This document shows positions 34,259 to 42,984 of a stretch of 64,000 bases of DNA, in pieces. The stretch spans positions 1,116,001 to 1,180,000 of the forward strand of contig NZ_CP181045.1 in NCBI RefSeq assembly GCF_047795645.1. The letters run 5' to 3'. The position numbers were made by a program, and so were the translations under genes. How positions within the stretch are numbered: the stretch's first letter is position 1; every line of letters begins with the position of its first letter. The notes beneath the pieces are model-generated. The model worked only from the letters and a program-made list of their open reading frames with translations. It was not told the DNA's origin and did no database searches. Source of the stretch: Salipaludibacillus sp047795645. GTDB taxonomy: Bacteria > Bacillota > Bacilli > Bacillales > Salisediminibacteriaceae.

Positions 34259-35257
34259 ATGAACTACAGGAAATATTCCGATTTAAGAGAATTAATAAAT
34301 ATATATATATCAATAATTCAATCAAAAGACTTTGATTTAATTGTGGGGGCTTCACGAAATGGTATGATCCCTGCTTATATGGTTGCTTTATATTTGAATA
34401 AAAATTGTTGCGATCTTGATTCATTTATGAATAATAGAGCTTTAAAAACAGGTATTACTCGGAAAGCTAAAGGCGACTTGAAGTATCCAAAAGAAGCTAC
34501 AAACATTCTTTTTTTAGAAGACTATATAGATAGTTCCAATTTTCTATCTAACTCTATAAAGGAGTTTTCTAATCTGGAAGAATCTAATGTAACAACACTT
34601 GCAATTTATGCTTCTGAAAAAGCTATAAATGAAGTTGATATAATTTTTGAATGTGTTTCTGGAAAAATTTCCTTTGAATGGAATATATTTAATCAACAAT
34701 ATACTGAAAGCTCCTGTTTTGATATTGATGGAGTTTTATGCATTGATCCTACTTTGGAACAAGACGATGATGGTGAGAAATATAAAAAATTTCTTCTTAA
34801 TGCGCCATCTTTGTTTAAACCATCAGGTAAAGTAAATTATTTAGTTACAAGTCGACTTAAAAAATATCGATCAGAGACAGAATTGTGGTTGAAAAAAAAC
34901 AAAATTCAATATGGTGATTTAATAATGCTAGATCTTGGTTCGAAAGAAGAAAGACAAAAATTAGGGATAAATGCAAATCATAAGGCAGAAGCTTATGTAA
35001 AGTCAGAGCAGCATTTATTTTTTGAAAGTAGTCGTACAGAAGCAAAAAAGATTTATGAACTAACAAAAAAACCAGTCTATTGTGTTGACACAAATGAAAT
35101 GTTTTCTAATGAAATGATGAAGTCAAAGGTTAATCATAATAAAGAACTACCTCCTAAACATTCAAAAAGATCATTATATATAATAAAAATACTCGATAAA
35201 CTGCCTAAACCTTTTTATAATTCTTTGAGAGCTGTTTATCGTTTCTTTGCTTATTAG
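34259..35257 (+). CDS. Dual-domain ribofuranosyltransferase paralogue 3: PRT site lost, phosphatase intact
   Basis: A 332-residue third copy. The HAD domain has the full DIDGVLC motif with nucleophile Asp155 (codon 34721-34723), plus TSRLKKYR and DTNEMFS. The PRT domain has decayed. The PRPP loop at residues 86-93 reads LEDYIDSS instead of VDDCIASG, and the pyrophosphate loop reads VGASRNGM instead of VGIPRSGM. The protein has no stop or frameshift, so selection seems to have kept it. It probably acts as the 5-phosphatase for the products of copies 1 and 2. A terminator follows 75 bases downstream. Confidence 0.8.
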   Translation: MNYRKYSDLRELINIYISIIQSKDFDLIVGASRNGMIPAYMVALYLNKNCCDLDSFMNNRALKTGITRKAKGDLKYPKEATNILFLEDYIDSSNFLSNSIKEFSNLEESNVTTLAIYASEKAINEVDIIFECVSGKISFEWNIFNQQYTESSCFDIDGVLCIDPTLEQDDDGEKYKKFLLNAPSLFKPSGKVNYLVTSRLKKYRSETELWLKKNKIQYGDLIMLDLGSKEERQKLGINANHKAEAYVKSEQHLFFESSRTEAKKIYELTKKPVYCVDTNEMFSNEMMKSKVNHNKELPPKHSKRSLYIIKILDKLPKPFYNSLRAVYRFFAY

Positions 35258-35331
35258 AAAAGAGTGAAAATGAAACAATATAAAATAAATTATGTATAAA
35301 TTTGAGTATTATTAAATTTAGATAGATTCAA

Positions 35332-35358
35332 ACTTGTTAGAAGACAAGTCTATTTTTT
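35332..35358 (+). terminator. Terminator ending the second eps block
   Basis: ACTTGT (35332-35337) pairs with ACAAGT (35344-35349), followed by a T-rich run (35351-35358). The stem is short but the position after the last gene fits. Confidence 0.6.
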
Positions 35359-35841
35359 ATGCAATTAATTAAATATTCCTTTTTCAACAAATTTAAATGA
35401 TTCTAAGTGCTGACTAAAAAGTAACGACTCAGCTATTCGTGAGCGTCGAAAGTATTGCTGATAATTTTTCGAATAAATAAAATCATTCTAATAATGTCGA
35501 TATACTCGCTCGTTATTTTAATCTCACTTCTCATCTCAAATGAATGTTTTACCATAAAGAGTCTCTGATGCTTGTTCTTGGCTTGTCTGAAAGTTAACTC
35601 CTTTTATTCCAGAGGAAACAAGTCAATGGTTCTCTACGAAGGTAATAAGCTTAGGGCTAATTACAAATGCGTTTGAGGGGTGGGAGATATGAGAAAACAC
35701 TTTTATGATAATGGTAAGGTTATATGGGGATAATATTTCATGTGTCACTTGTATTAAGTAGGCCGTGGATTATAAATTGCAAATGGAAACCAATTTAATC
35801 CAACACTTCTTATTTACAATGAATATATAAATTTATTTTGA
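35359..35841. other. Decayed intergenic DNA, nothing recognised
   Basis: About 480 bases without an intact reading frame or ribosome binding site tied to a usable frame. The base composition is a little less A+T-rich than the flanking genes. I could not recognise a protein family in any frame. Taken with the acyltransferase remains next to it, it is probably a graveyard of lost polysaccharide genes. Confidence 0.4.
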
Positions 35842-36183
35842 ATGCTTCTTTTTCTTTTTATTACAGGGTATTTCTTAGCCTATGCAATTGAAAAATATAA
35901 TTTTTAGGACTTTACATTTAACAGATTCACAAGGTTAGGTATTCCTTTACTATCAACATTTTTGACTATTTATGTACTAGAAATATATTTTTCAAAGGTG
36001 TTATTTGATGGAACACATATACTGCAAGGATTTATTAGTGTTTTGTTGCCTTGAAATCAAAGTTTCTCACTATCTTATTTATGGTTCATTTATTATGTAT
36101 TAATTATTTCGTTTGCTAGGGTTTTTAATGGTATTTATGTCATCAACTTTTACTATATATTGCAAAGATTTCCTCTTAATTAG
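35842..36183 (+). pseudogene. Acyltransferase-3 (OafA-like) remnant
   Basis: One frame reads LLFLFITGYFLAYAIEKYNF, stop (TAG), DFTFNRFTRLGIPLLSTFLT..., stop (TGA), NQSFSLSYLWFIYYVLIISF..., final TAG. The pieces are the characteristic membrane segments of acyltransferase-3 enzymes: the RF-x-R-L-x-I-P-L segment and the S-x-L-W-F-xx-Y-x-L segment. These enzymes O-acetylate surface polysaccharides. The N-terminal part and the second half are missing. Two internal stops confirm inactivation. Its place in the cluster suggests the polymer was once O-acetylated here. Confidence 0.7.
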
Positions 36184-36480
36184 AAATACAAAAATTGGTA
36201 TGTATTTGTTTACTGGAAGGGAAATTAGAATTTGAAATTATATATGGAACGGGATTAGAAAATAAGTTTAAATAAGTGGAATTGTTTTGTGAACAACCGA
36301 GAGGATACCTGACAATTTGGCAGTTCGAAATTATTCAATGTTAATAATATCACATATAAATGTAAGAAGATGAAACATTATTATATATTGCAATTGTGGC
36401 ATTGAAGTTTCTAATATTGGCATAGGTGGTGTTTTAATGAAATATGGAAAGCTAGCTACATCTCATCTCGACTGAGAATA
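36184..36480. other. Decayed intergenic DNA
   Basis: No intact gene. A short open stretch near 36390-36475 (CNCGIEVSNIGIGGVLMKYG) might be the remains of a longer protein, but I cannot identify it. Confidence 0.35.
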
Positions 36481-36516
36481 CTTTTAATGAAATTAGATTT
36501 TCATTAAGAGTTTTTT
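36481..36516 (+). terminator. Terminator ahead of epsL
   Basis: A 12-bp stem with one G-U pair (36481-36492 with 36499-36510) is followed by six T. It lies 40 bases before epsL, so epsL expression needs a promoter very close by or read-through from the antiterminated eps transcript. Confidence 0.7.
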
Positions 36517-36558
36517 AATTTAAAATTAATCAGAAATTAACACGAAGGAGGTGTATAG

Positions 36559-37182
36559 ATGTTAAAAAGAATGATGGATATCTTTCTATCCTTGATTATG
36601 CTCGTAATATTCTCGCCATTGATGTTATTCGTTGCTTTGATTATTAAGATTAAAATAGGATCTCCTGTTTTTTTTAAACAGGAAAGACCAGGGTACGTAG
36701 GTAAACCTTTTACTCTCATGAAATTTAGGACAATGACAATGGAAAAAGATCAAGATGGACAATTACTGGACGATAATGGCAGGGCAACGAAGGTTGGCAA
36801 TCTGATAAGGTCTTTAAGTATGGATGAATTACCGCAACTGCTCAATGTTATCAAAGGCGATATAAGTCTTATAGGACCGCGGCCATTATTAATGGAATAC
36901 TTACCTTTATATTCCAAAGAACAATCTAGACGACACGAAGTCAGACCCGGTATAACCGGCTGGGCTCAGGTTAATGGGAGAAATGGAATTACATGGGAAG
37001 AAAAATTTAATTATGATCTCTATTATGTAGACAATCAGTCATTTCTATTTGATTTAAAAATTATTTTTATGACAATCAAGACCGTCTTTATAAAAGAAGG
37101 AATCCAGGACAAAGGGCATTTTAGTAAGGAGCCGTTTAAAGGGAATACGAAATATGATTCGTTAAAAACAAACTTCAAATAG
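36559..37182 (+). CDS. epsL: Undecaprenyl-phosphate sugar phosphotransferase EpsL
   Basis: A 207-residue monotopic phosphoglycosyltransferase, similar to B. subtilis EpsL along its length. It has an N-terminal membrane segment (residues 8-30), then KIGSPVFFKQERPGYVGKPF, KFRTMT, SMDELPQLLNVIKGDISLIG with the catalytic Asp-Glu pair, PRPLLMEYLPLY and RPGITGWAQVNGRNGITWEE. It starts each repeat unit by moving a sugar 1-phosphate to undecaprenyl phosphate, probably GalNAc, GlcNAc or a bacillosamine derivative. RBS AAGGAGGTG is nearly perfect. A terminator follows. Confidence 0.92.
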   Translation: MLKRMMDIFLSLIMLVIFSPLMLFVALIIKIKIGSPVFFKQERPGYVGKPFTLMKFRTMTMEKDQDGQLLDDNGRATKVGNLIRSLSMDELPQLLNVIKGDISLIGPRPLLMEYLPLYSKEQSRRHEVRPGITGWAQVNGRNGITWEEKFNYDLYYVDNQSFLFDLKIIFMTIKTVFIKEGIQDKGHFSKEPFKGNTKYDSLKTNFK

Positions 37183-37216
37183 AGAACTAATCGATGTTAA
37201 TAAATATTCATTATCG

Positions 37217-37252
37217 AAAAACAACTCAATATCATAATTGAGTTGTTTTTTA
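37217..37252 (+). terminator. Terminator of epsL
   Basis: A 12-bp stem (AACAACTCAAT with ATTGAGTTGTT) around a 6-nt loop, followed by six T. Confidence 0.88.
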
Positions 37253-37414
37253 GTTATTTTAATTACGACATTAATAGAAAGTTAATAGAAAGTAAAGGTG
37301 GATATAAATGTATAATAATCAAATTATTAATAGCTAGGATACTTCTCAACTATTCATTAAATTATAAACATTCTATTTTAATATGTAGTGAAACAATTAA
37401 TATGGGAGGGTATT

Positions 37415-38452
37415 ATGAAAATCTTAGTTACTGGTGGCGCGGGTTATATTGGCAGTCATACGTGCGTGGAACTTCTTAATTCGGGTTATGACGTTATCAT
37501 TGTCGATAATTTTTCAAACAGTCACCCGAAAGTATTAAACAGGATCGAGACAATAACAGGAAAACCGTTTAAATTCTATCATTCAGATATACTCAATGAA
37601 AAGGAAATGCGATTCATCTTTTTAAACGAACAAGTTGACGCTGTTATTCATTTTGCTGGGTTAAAAGCTGTTGGTGAGTCAGTAGAGAATCCAATTAGTT
37701 ATTATCACAATAATTTAATGAGTACGATTGTTTTATTAAAGTTAATGAAGGATTTTAATGTAACTAACTTTGTTTTTAGTTCTTCAGCAACTGTTTACGG
37801 TGATCAACAAACTGTTCCTTTAAAAGAAAAGTTACCACTTCAAGCAACGAACCCTTACGGCCGTTCAAAGCTTATGATCGAAGAGATGTTAGGGGACGTT
37901 CATATTTCCAATCCCGAGATGAGCATAGCTTTGTTAAGGTATTTCAACCCGATCGGTGCTCACGAAAGTGGTCTAATTGGAGAAAATCCAAATGGTACAC
38001 CGAACAATCTTGTCCCTTATATTACTCAAGTAGCTGTTGGTAAGTTGGACTATCTTAAAATTTTCGGTGCGGATTATTCAACACTTGATGGGACTGGTAT
38101 AAGGGATTATATTCACGTTGTTGATTTGGCGTTGGGTCATATAAAGGCACTAGAAAGAAATTCTCAACAGAATGGTATTGAAGCTTATAATCTTGGTACT
38201 GGAAATGGATCAAGTGTATTAGAAATGTTGAACACTTTTATACAAGTCATCGGTCGAGATATTCCCTATAAAATCAAAGATCGTCGTTCTGGAGATATCG
38301 CTGTAAGTTACGCTGATCCTTCGAAAGCGAATCAATTATTAAACTGGAAAGCTTCCCGTGATGTTTTATCTATGTGTGAAGACTCATGGCGATGGCAATC
38401 CATGAATCCTAATGGCTATGAGCAATCGAAGAATATCGAGGTTAGCAAGTAA
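37415..38452 (+). CDS. galE: UDP-glucose 4-epimerase
   Basis: Interconverts UDP-glucose and UDP-galactose (or the N-acetyl forms) and so supplies donors for the surface polymer. ATG 37415 behind GGGAGGG gives 345 residues. The NAD motif is VTGGAGYIGSHTCVEL. The catalytic SSSATVYG (Ser, Thr) with Tyr-x3-Lys in NPYGRSKLM, and RYFNPIGAHESG, are all present. The N-terminal extension in the longest frame is not needed. It is flanked by terminators and is probably monocistronic. Confidence 0.93.
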   Translation: MKILVTGGAGYIGSHTCVELLNSGYDVIIVDNFSNSHPKVLNRIETITGKPFKFYHSDILNEKEMRFIFLNEQVDAVIHFAGLKAVGESVENPISYYHNNLMSTIVLLKLMKDFNVTNFVFSSSATVYGDQQTVPLKEKLPLQATNPYGRSKLMIEEMLGDVHISNPEMSIALLRYFNPIGAHESGLIGENPNGTPNNLVPYITQVAVGKLDYLKIFGADYSTLDGTGIRDYIHVVDLALGHIKALERNSQQNGIEAYNLGTGNGSSVLEMLNTFIQVIGRDIPYKIKDRRSGDIAVSYADPSKANQLLNWKASRDVLSMCEDSWRWQSMNPNGYEQSKNIEVSK

Positions 38453-38557
38453 AGAAAGGTTCCAACATAGACTTTATTATGTTTCAGTCGATCTAGATTT
38501 ATTTGTAAAATATATAATTAACAGGGAAAATAATTCTCTTAAAAGAGGGAGGTCAAG

Positions 38558-38633
38558 TAAACGAACATTTTAGTAAGCGACCCGTTTAAAGGTGATGTCA
38601 ATTGATAAACATTTTAGTAAAGCAGCTCTATTA
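38558..38633 (+). repeat. Two degraded copies of the epsL 3' end
   Basis: The last codons of epsL contain CATTTTAGTAAGGAGCCGTT (37118-37137). A similar stretch, CATTTTAGTAAGCGACCCGTT followed by TAAAGG, occurs near 38566 with one extra base that breaks the frame. A third, shorter one (AAACATTTTAGTAAAGCAGC) lies near 38608. They look like remains of one or more duplicated sugar transferase genes. Confidence 0.5.
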
Positions 38634-38652
38634 CATGGCGTTGCTTTTTTAA
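38618..38652 (+). terminator. Terminator upstream of the GT4 gene
   Basis: AAAGCAGC pairs with GTTGCTTT (one G-U pair) and is followed by T residues. It separates galE from the next transcription unit. Confidence 0.55.
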
Positions 38653-38701
38653 TATCTCTTTTTTCTCTCTAACAGAAAGAAAATGGAAAGTTGGGGTGGA
38701 C

Positions 38702-39898
38702 GTGAAAACAAAGAAAATATGTATTGTGACTACGACTTCTGAAACGATTAACTGCTTTTTATTAAGCCAAGCAGGATTTTTATCTCAAAATGGATATGAC
38801 GTTACGATCGTTTGCAACGATGACCCCATATTGAAGAGCATGATTCCAAGTGAAGTTACCTACTTCCCTGTAAAAATGAAACGTGGTATCGATGGTATTG
38901 GCTCTTTGGTTAGTATATATAAGTTGTATTATTTATTCAAAATAGATAAATTTGATATCGTTCAATACTCAACACCTAACGCCTCAATGTATGCATCAAT
39001 TGCTTCTTTTCTAGCACAGACACCTATTCGACTTTACTGTCAGTGGGGCATTCGTTACGTTGGTTTTCAAGGTCTGAAAAGAAAAATATTTAAGCGCTTA
39101 GAAAAATTTGTTTGCAATCTATCCACTTACATCGAACCTGATAGTAAGGGGAATTTATTATTCAGTCATCAAGAGGGTCTTTATAAAGAAAATAAGAGTA
39201 AAGTAGTTTGGAATGGGAGTGCAAATGGAGTGGATTTAAATAAATTTGATGTATCAAGTAAGCAAAAATGGAGGGGAATCATTCGAAAAAAATATTATGT
39301 ATCAGCTGTTGATTTTGTGGTAGGTTTTGTCGGAAGAATAGATAAAGATAAAGGAATTAACGAACTTTTATCAGCCTTTAAAGTCATATCAGCAAAGTAC
39401 ACCAATATAAAGTTATTCATTATAGGTTCCAAGGATCTTGATGAAGGTATAAATGAGGATTTATTTTCATGGTCATTTAGTTCTGACGCAGTTATCTATT
39501 GTGGATATACAAAAAATGTTGAGTATTATCTCGCAGCTTTGGATTTATTTATTCTACCAAGTTATCGGGAAGGTTTTGGATCTGGTGTAATCGAAGCGGA
39601 AGCAATGGGAGTTCCAGTAATTGTAAGTGATATTCCTGGACCAACTGATGCAATGCAAAAAGGAATAACTGGTCTTGTCATCCCTAAAGGTTCTTCTGAT
39701 CACATTGTCAAAGCTATAGAAACGTGCTTTAAAAGTCCGACAATGTTATCTGAGATGAGTAAAAACGCTATTTTATTTGCGGACAATAAATTCGATCAAG
39801 ATGTGCTTTGGAAATATATTTTAGAGGATAGAAATGAACTTTATAGAAGGTTCATCTCTACTAAGAAGGAGAAACCTTATGTCAAATACTCATCCTAA
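38702..39898 (+). CDS. Family 4 glycosyltransferase
   Basis: About 398 residues. GTG 38702 follows TGGGGTGG, and GTG 38696 is the alternative. The N terminus (KKICIVTTTSETINCFLLSQ) and YCQWGIRYVGFQGLKRKIFK resemble enzymes that act early in capsule repeat-unit synthesis, after the initiating transferase. The donor domain has VGFVGRIDKDKGINELLSAF and PSYREGFGSGVIEAEAMGVP. The gene overlaps the following GT2 gene by 20 bases. Confidence 0.85.
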   Translation: MKTKKICIVTTTSETINCFLLSQAGFLSQNGYDVTIVCNDDPILKSMIPSEVTYFPVKMKRGIDGIGSLVSIYKLYYLFKIDKFDIVQYSTPNASMYASIASFLAQTPIRLYCQWGIRYVGFQGLKRKIFKRLEKFVCNLSTYIEPDSKGNLLFSHQEGLYKENKSKVVWNGSANGVDLNKFDVSSKQKWRGIIRKKYYVSAVDFVVGFVGRIDKDKGINELLSAFKVISAKYTNIKLFIIGSKDLDEGINEDLFSWSFSSDAVIYCGYTKNVEYYLAALDLFILPSYREGFGSGVIEAEAMGVPVIVSDIPGPTDAMQKGITGLVIPKGSSDHIVKAIETCFKSPTMLSEMSKNAILFADNKFDQDVLWKYILEDRNELYRRFISTKKEKPYVKYSS

Positions 39899-40703
39899 AG
39901 TATCAATCATCATGGGCATTTATAATTGTTCTTCTACTCTAAAAGAGAGTATTGAATCACTAATAGTTCAAACGTACACAAATTGGGAATTAATTATGTG
40001 TGATGATGGTTCAACTGACAAGACTTATTCGATTGCAAAAAGTTATGAAAATAAATTTAATAATATCAAGGTATTGAAAAACAATAAAAATTATGGGCTA
40101 GCTTTTACTCTCAATAGATGTATAAAAGTAGCAAAAGGAAAATACATCGCTCGACAAGATGGAGATGATAGATCTACACCGACTAGATTAGAAAAAGAAG
40201 TGAAGTTGCTCGATAGTTGGAGCAAGTACGATATTGTTAGTACGAGCATGGCATTTTTTGATGAAAATGGGTATTGGGGCAAAGTCATTTCTAAAGAGAT
40301 GCCTCAACCAAATGATCTAATTCAACAAACACCTTTTTGCCATGCCCCTTGTATGATTCGTAAGAAAGCTTTATTAGATGTGAAAGGATATCAAGATTCC
40401 AGAAAGCTTTTGAGAGTGGAAGATTATGACTTAATGTTTAGATTGTATGCTAACGGATCGCGAGGGTTTAATATTCAAGAAGTTTTATATGAAGTAAGAG
40501 ATGATCGTCAAGCGATTAAAAGAAGAAAATTCACATTAAGAATCAATGAAGCATATACTCGTTTTTCTGGGTATAAACGGTTAAAACTACCATTACGTTC
40601 TTATATATACGTACTACGTCCAATTATTATTGGATTACTACCTAGATATTTTTATAAGCAAATTCGTAGAAAGATATACCGTAATGTAAAAATTAGAGCA
40701 TAA
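39879..40703 (+). CDS. Family 2 glycosyltransferase
   Basis: ATG 39879 after AAGGAG gives 274 residues. GT-A motifs are KVSIIMGIYNCSSTLKESIE, CDDGSTDKT near residue 38 and ARQDGDDRSTPTRLEKEV near residue 90. The pattern PFCHAPCMIRKKALLDVKGY and RVEDYDLMFRLYANG matches capsule GT2 enzymes such as EpsE-type transferases, and the C terminus is strongly basic. It is the last gene of the polysaccharide locus. Confidence 0.87.
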   Translation: MSNTHPKVSIIMGIYNCSSTLKESIESLIVQTYTNWELIMCDDGSTDKTYSIAKSYENKFNNIKVLKNNKNYGLAFTLNRCIKVAKGKYIARQDGDDRSTPTRLEKEVKLLDSWSKYDIVSTSMAFFDENGYWGKVISKEMPQPNDLIQQTPFCHAPCMIRKKALLDVKGYQDSRKLLRVEDYDLMFRLYANGSRGFNIQEVLYEVRDDRQAIKRRKFTLRINEAYTRFSGYKRLKLPLRSYIYVLRPIIIGLLPRYFYKQIRRKIYRNVKIRA

Positions 40704-40762
40704 ACTATTTTACATGAATGATTGTCGTTGTAAATAATCTAACTTATATCGGAGTGCATATG

Positions 40763-41743
40763 ATGAAAATAATTTCACGGTTACTTTTAGGAATTACCTT
40801 AATAATTTCACTCATTATTTTCTACACTTTATGGGATAACCTACGAATCACTGTAGCAGAAGAAACTATATATATTGACGATTTACCTAAAGATTTGCAA
40901 GGGTATACTATTTTACAAATCTCAGATCTACATGAAAAAAAGTTCGGCAAGAATCAAAGAAGATTGATTAATAAAGTAAATAAACAAGAATATGATTCGA
41001 TTGTATTTACTGGAGATATGTTAGATGATGAAAATAGTAAAAACTATAAACCTACTTATGATCTGTTGGAGGGAATAGAGAATTTGGATAATGCATTATT
41101 TGTTCCCGGTAACACAGATCCAGAAAATACGTACATGGGACCAACGTACTCTAGAGAAAAACATGAATTTATAAAGGGCATGGGTGAGAGGGGAGTTAAA
41201 AAACTAGATTCAGTTTATACGATAACTAGAGGTGATGCAAAAATACATTTTGTTGAATTTGCTTTATCCCTTATAGATAAAGAAATGGAATTAAAAAAAT
41301 TACAAGAAAATTCCTCAGAGCTCAATGAAGACGATCAATATTTACAAACTCTTTATAAAGAGATAAGTGTAATTGATAAGTTAACTGATCAGGAATTACT
41401 AATTTCACTGTATCATTATCCATTACCTGATGTAAGGATAGACATCCATAAAAATGATGAATCGATCATATTTCGAGACTATGACCTACACATTGCAGGC
41501 CATTATCACGGAGGACAAATAAGGATCCCTTTTTATGGTGCGGTGATTGTCCCTGAAGCCTATTATGATAACTATGGACTGTTCCCACCTCGAGACAGAG
41601 TGGATGGCTTATGGGAATATGATGGACTAAAGCAATATGTAAGTACTGGGTTGGGGAGTAGCAAAGCTGTTGGTTTTTTGAACTTTCGCTTATTTAACAC
41701 ACCAGAGATAAATTTATTAACTCTTGAAAAGAATCCTGAATAA
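40763..41743 (+). CDS. Membrane-anchored metallophosphoesterase, YkuE-like
   Basis: ATG 40763 (RBS GGAGTG) gives 326 residues: one N-terminal membrane helix, then a calcineurin-type phosphoesterase. Metal-binding motifs are ISDLHEKKFG (D-x-H), TGDMLDDE (GD) and AGHYHGGQIRIP (GH-x-H). The usual GNHD/E motif reads PGNTDPE, so the catalytic-site His is replaced by Thr. This may alter or weaken activity. Members of this family act on lipid or nucleotide phosphoesters at the membrane. Because it follows the eps locus by 60 bases it might be co-transcribed, but the connection is not proven. Confidence 0.8.
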   Translation: MKIISRLLLGITLIISLIIFYTLWDNLRITVAEETIYIDDLPKDLQGYTILQISDLHEKKFGKNQRRLINKVNKQEYDSIVFTGDMLDDENSKNYKPTYDLLEGIENLDNALFVPGNTDPENTYMGPTYSREKHEFIKGMGERGVKKLDSVYTITRGDAKIHFVEFALSLIDKEMELKKLQENSSELNEDDQYLQTLYKEISVIDKLTDQELLISLYHYPLPDVRIDIHKNDESIIFRDYDLHIAGHYHGGQIRIPFYGAVIVPEAYYDNYGLFPPRDRVDGLWEYDGLKQYVSTGLGSSKAVGFLNFRLFNTPEINLLTLEKNPE

Positions 41744-41768
41744 ATCTCACTAATTTGCATAAGTTTCT

Positions 41769-41800
41769 CCGTGTATTGATGCTAAGCTATTGATACGCGG
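41769..41800 (+). terminator. Possible terminator after the phosphoesterase gene
   Basis: CCGTGTAT pairs with ATACGCGG (one G-U pair) around a 16-nt loop. Few T residues follow, so it is a weak candidate. Confidence 0.4.
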
Positions 41801-41891
41801 ACGATTTTGTTGTATGTTTTACTCTATATAGTATAAATGTTTTATATGATTATCTTTTTGGAAATGATTAAAAAAGAGAAAGGAGGTATCT

Positions 41892-42974
41892 ATGCCTAAA
41901 ACGAAGTGGTTTTTATTTTTGTACAGTGTTGTATTAATATTAATTGCAATCAATTTGGCGACACAAGTTCCGTTTATATTTCATCCGATTAAAGTCGCTT
42001 TCAGCACGCTAGCTCCAATTTTAATTATTGGAGGAATTCTCTATTACATATTAAGGCCTTTGGTTCGACTCATTGGTAAGAAAGTTCCGAATGCACTGTC
42101 TATTGTTATTATATTCATGACATTTGCAGGGATCGTAGCTGGTTTTGTTACATTTGTGGGGCCGATTCTTTATGCTCAACTTAGCGGATTTGTTGAAAAT
42201 ATTCCTAGATACATTGAGGATATGGAAGTTTGGTTGAACAGTTTCTTGGAAAATCAATGGGTAAGTAGAATGATGGAGGAAGATGCAGTTCAAAATTTTG
42301 ATCCTGCTGTGATAACCGAAAATTTCTCTGAGATTCTTTCGAACATGGGTGGAAACCTTCTACAGTTTTTCGGTATGTTAGTAAATGTTGTCTTGCTGAT
42401 CGTTGTTCTACCGTTTGTTTTATTTTTTCTATTAAAAGATGCCAATAAACTTCCAGATAGTATTCTTCGTTTTCTTCCTGAAGATCAGGTGGACGAGGGT
42501 AAAAATATTATGAATGATTTAGACGGAACGTTAAGTGCTTACATCCAAGGACAGGCGATCGTCAGTGTGTGTGTAGGGATACTATCCCTAGTTGCCTATT
42601 TGATAATCGGTGTGGAATATGCGCTTATATTAGCTTTAATCGCAATGTTCACTAATTTAATACCTTTTGTTGGTCCTTTTATCGGGACGATTCCCGCTGT
42701 GTTCGTTGCATTTTTTACTGATCCGATATTAGCACTGTGGGTAATCATTGCAATTGTTGTGATTCAGCAGATTGAAAGTAACTTAATATCACCAAACGTC
42801 ATGGGTCAAAAATTAAATATTCATCCGTTAACTATTATTTTAATTTTGCTTCTTGCTGGGAATCTTGCTGGTTTAGTTGGGTTAATTCTCGCGATTCCAT
42901 TTTATGCGGTATCGAAAGTAATTGTACAAAATATATATAGATTATTGCGGTTGCGGTATCCACAGTTGAGATAG
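41892..42974 (+). CDS. AI-2E family (UPF0118) membrane permease
   Basis: A 360-residue protein with about eight hydrophobic segments. PILIIGGILYYILRPLVRLI, SAYIQGQAIVSVCVGILSL and FTNLIPFVGPFIGTIPAVFV are diagnostic of this family, which includes E. coli TqsA and Na+/H+ antiporter-like members of Bacilli. LISPNVMGQKLNIHPLTII is another signature. Possible roles are signal export or ion antiport, and the sequence does not decide. RBS is AAAGGAGG. Confidence 0.88.
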   Translation: MPKTKWFLFLYSVVLILIAINLATQVPFIFHPIKVAFSTLAPILIIGGILYYILRPLVRLIGKKVPNALSIVIIFMTFAGIVAGFVTFVGPILYAQLSGFVENIPRYIEDMEVWLNSFLENQWVSRMMEEDAVQNFDPAVITENFSEILSNMGGNLLQFFGMLVNVVLLIVVLPFVLFFLLKDANKLPDSILRFLPEDQVDEGKNIMNDLDGTLSAYIQGQAIVSVCVGILSLVAYLIIGVEYALILALIAMFTNLIPFVGPFIGTIPAVFVAFFTDPILALWVIIAIVVIQQIESNLISPNVMGQKLNIHPLTIILILLLAGNLAGLVGLILAIPFYAVSKVIVQNIYRLLRLRYPQLR

Positions 42975-42984
42975 CAGAATCGAA

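Noticed and set aside
32179..35257. Nucleotide-salvage phosphoribosyltransferases (orotate or xanthine type)
   Set aside because: The fused HAD domain, the tandem triplication and the position behind a flippase in a glycan cluster fit glycan ribosylation better than base salvage.
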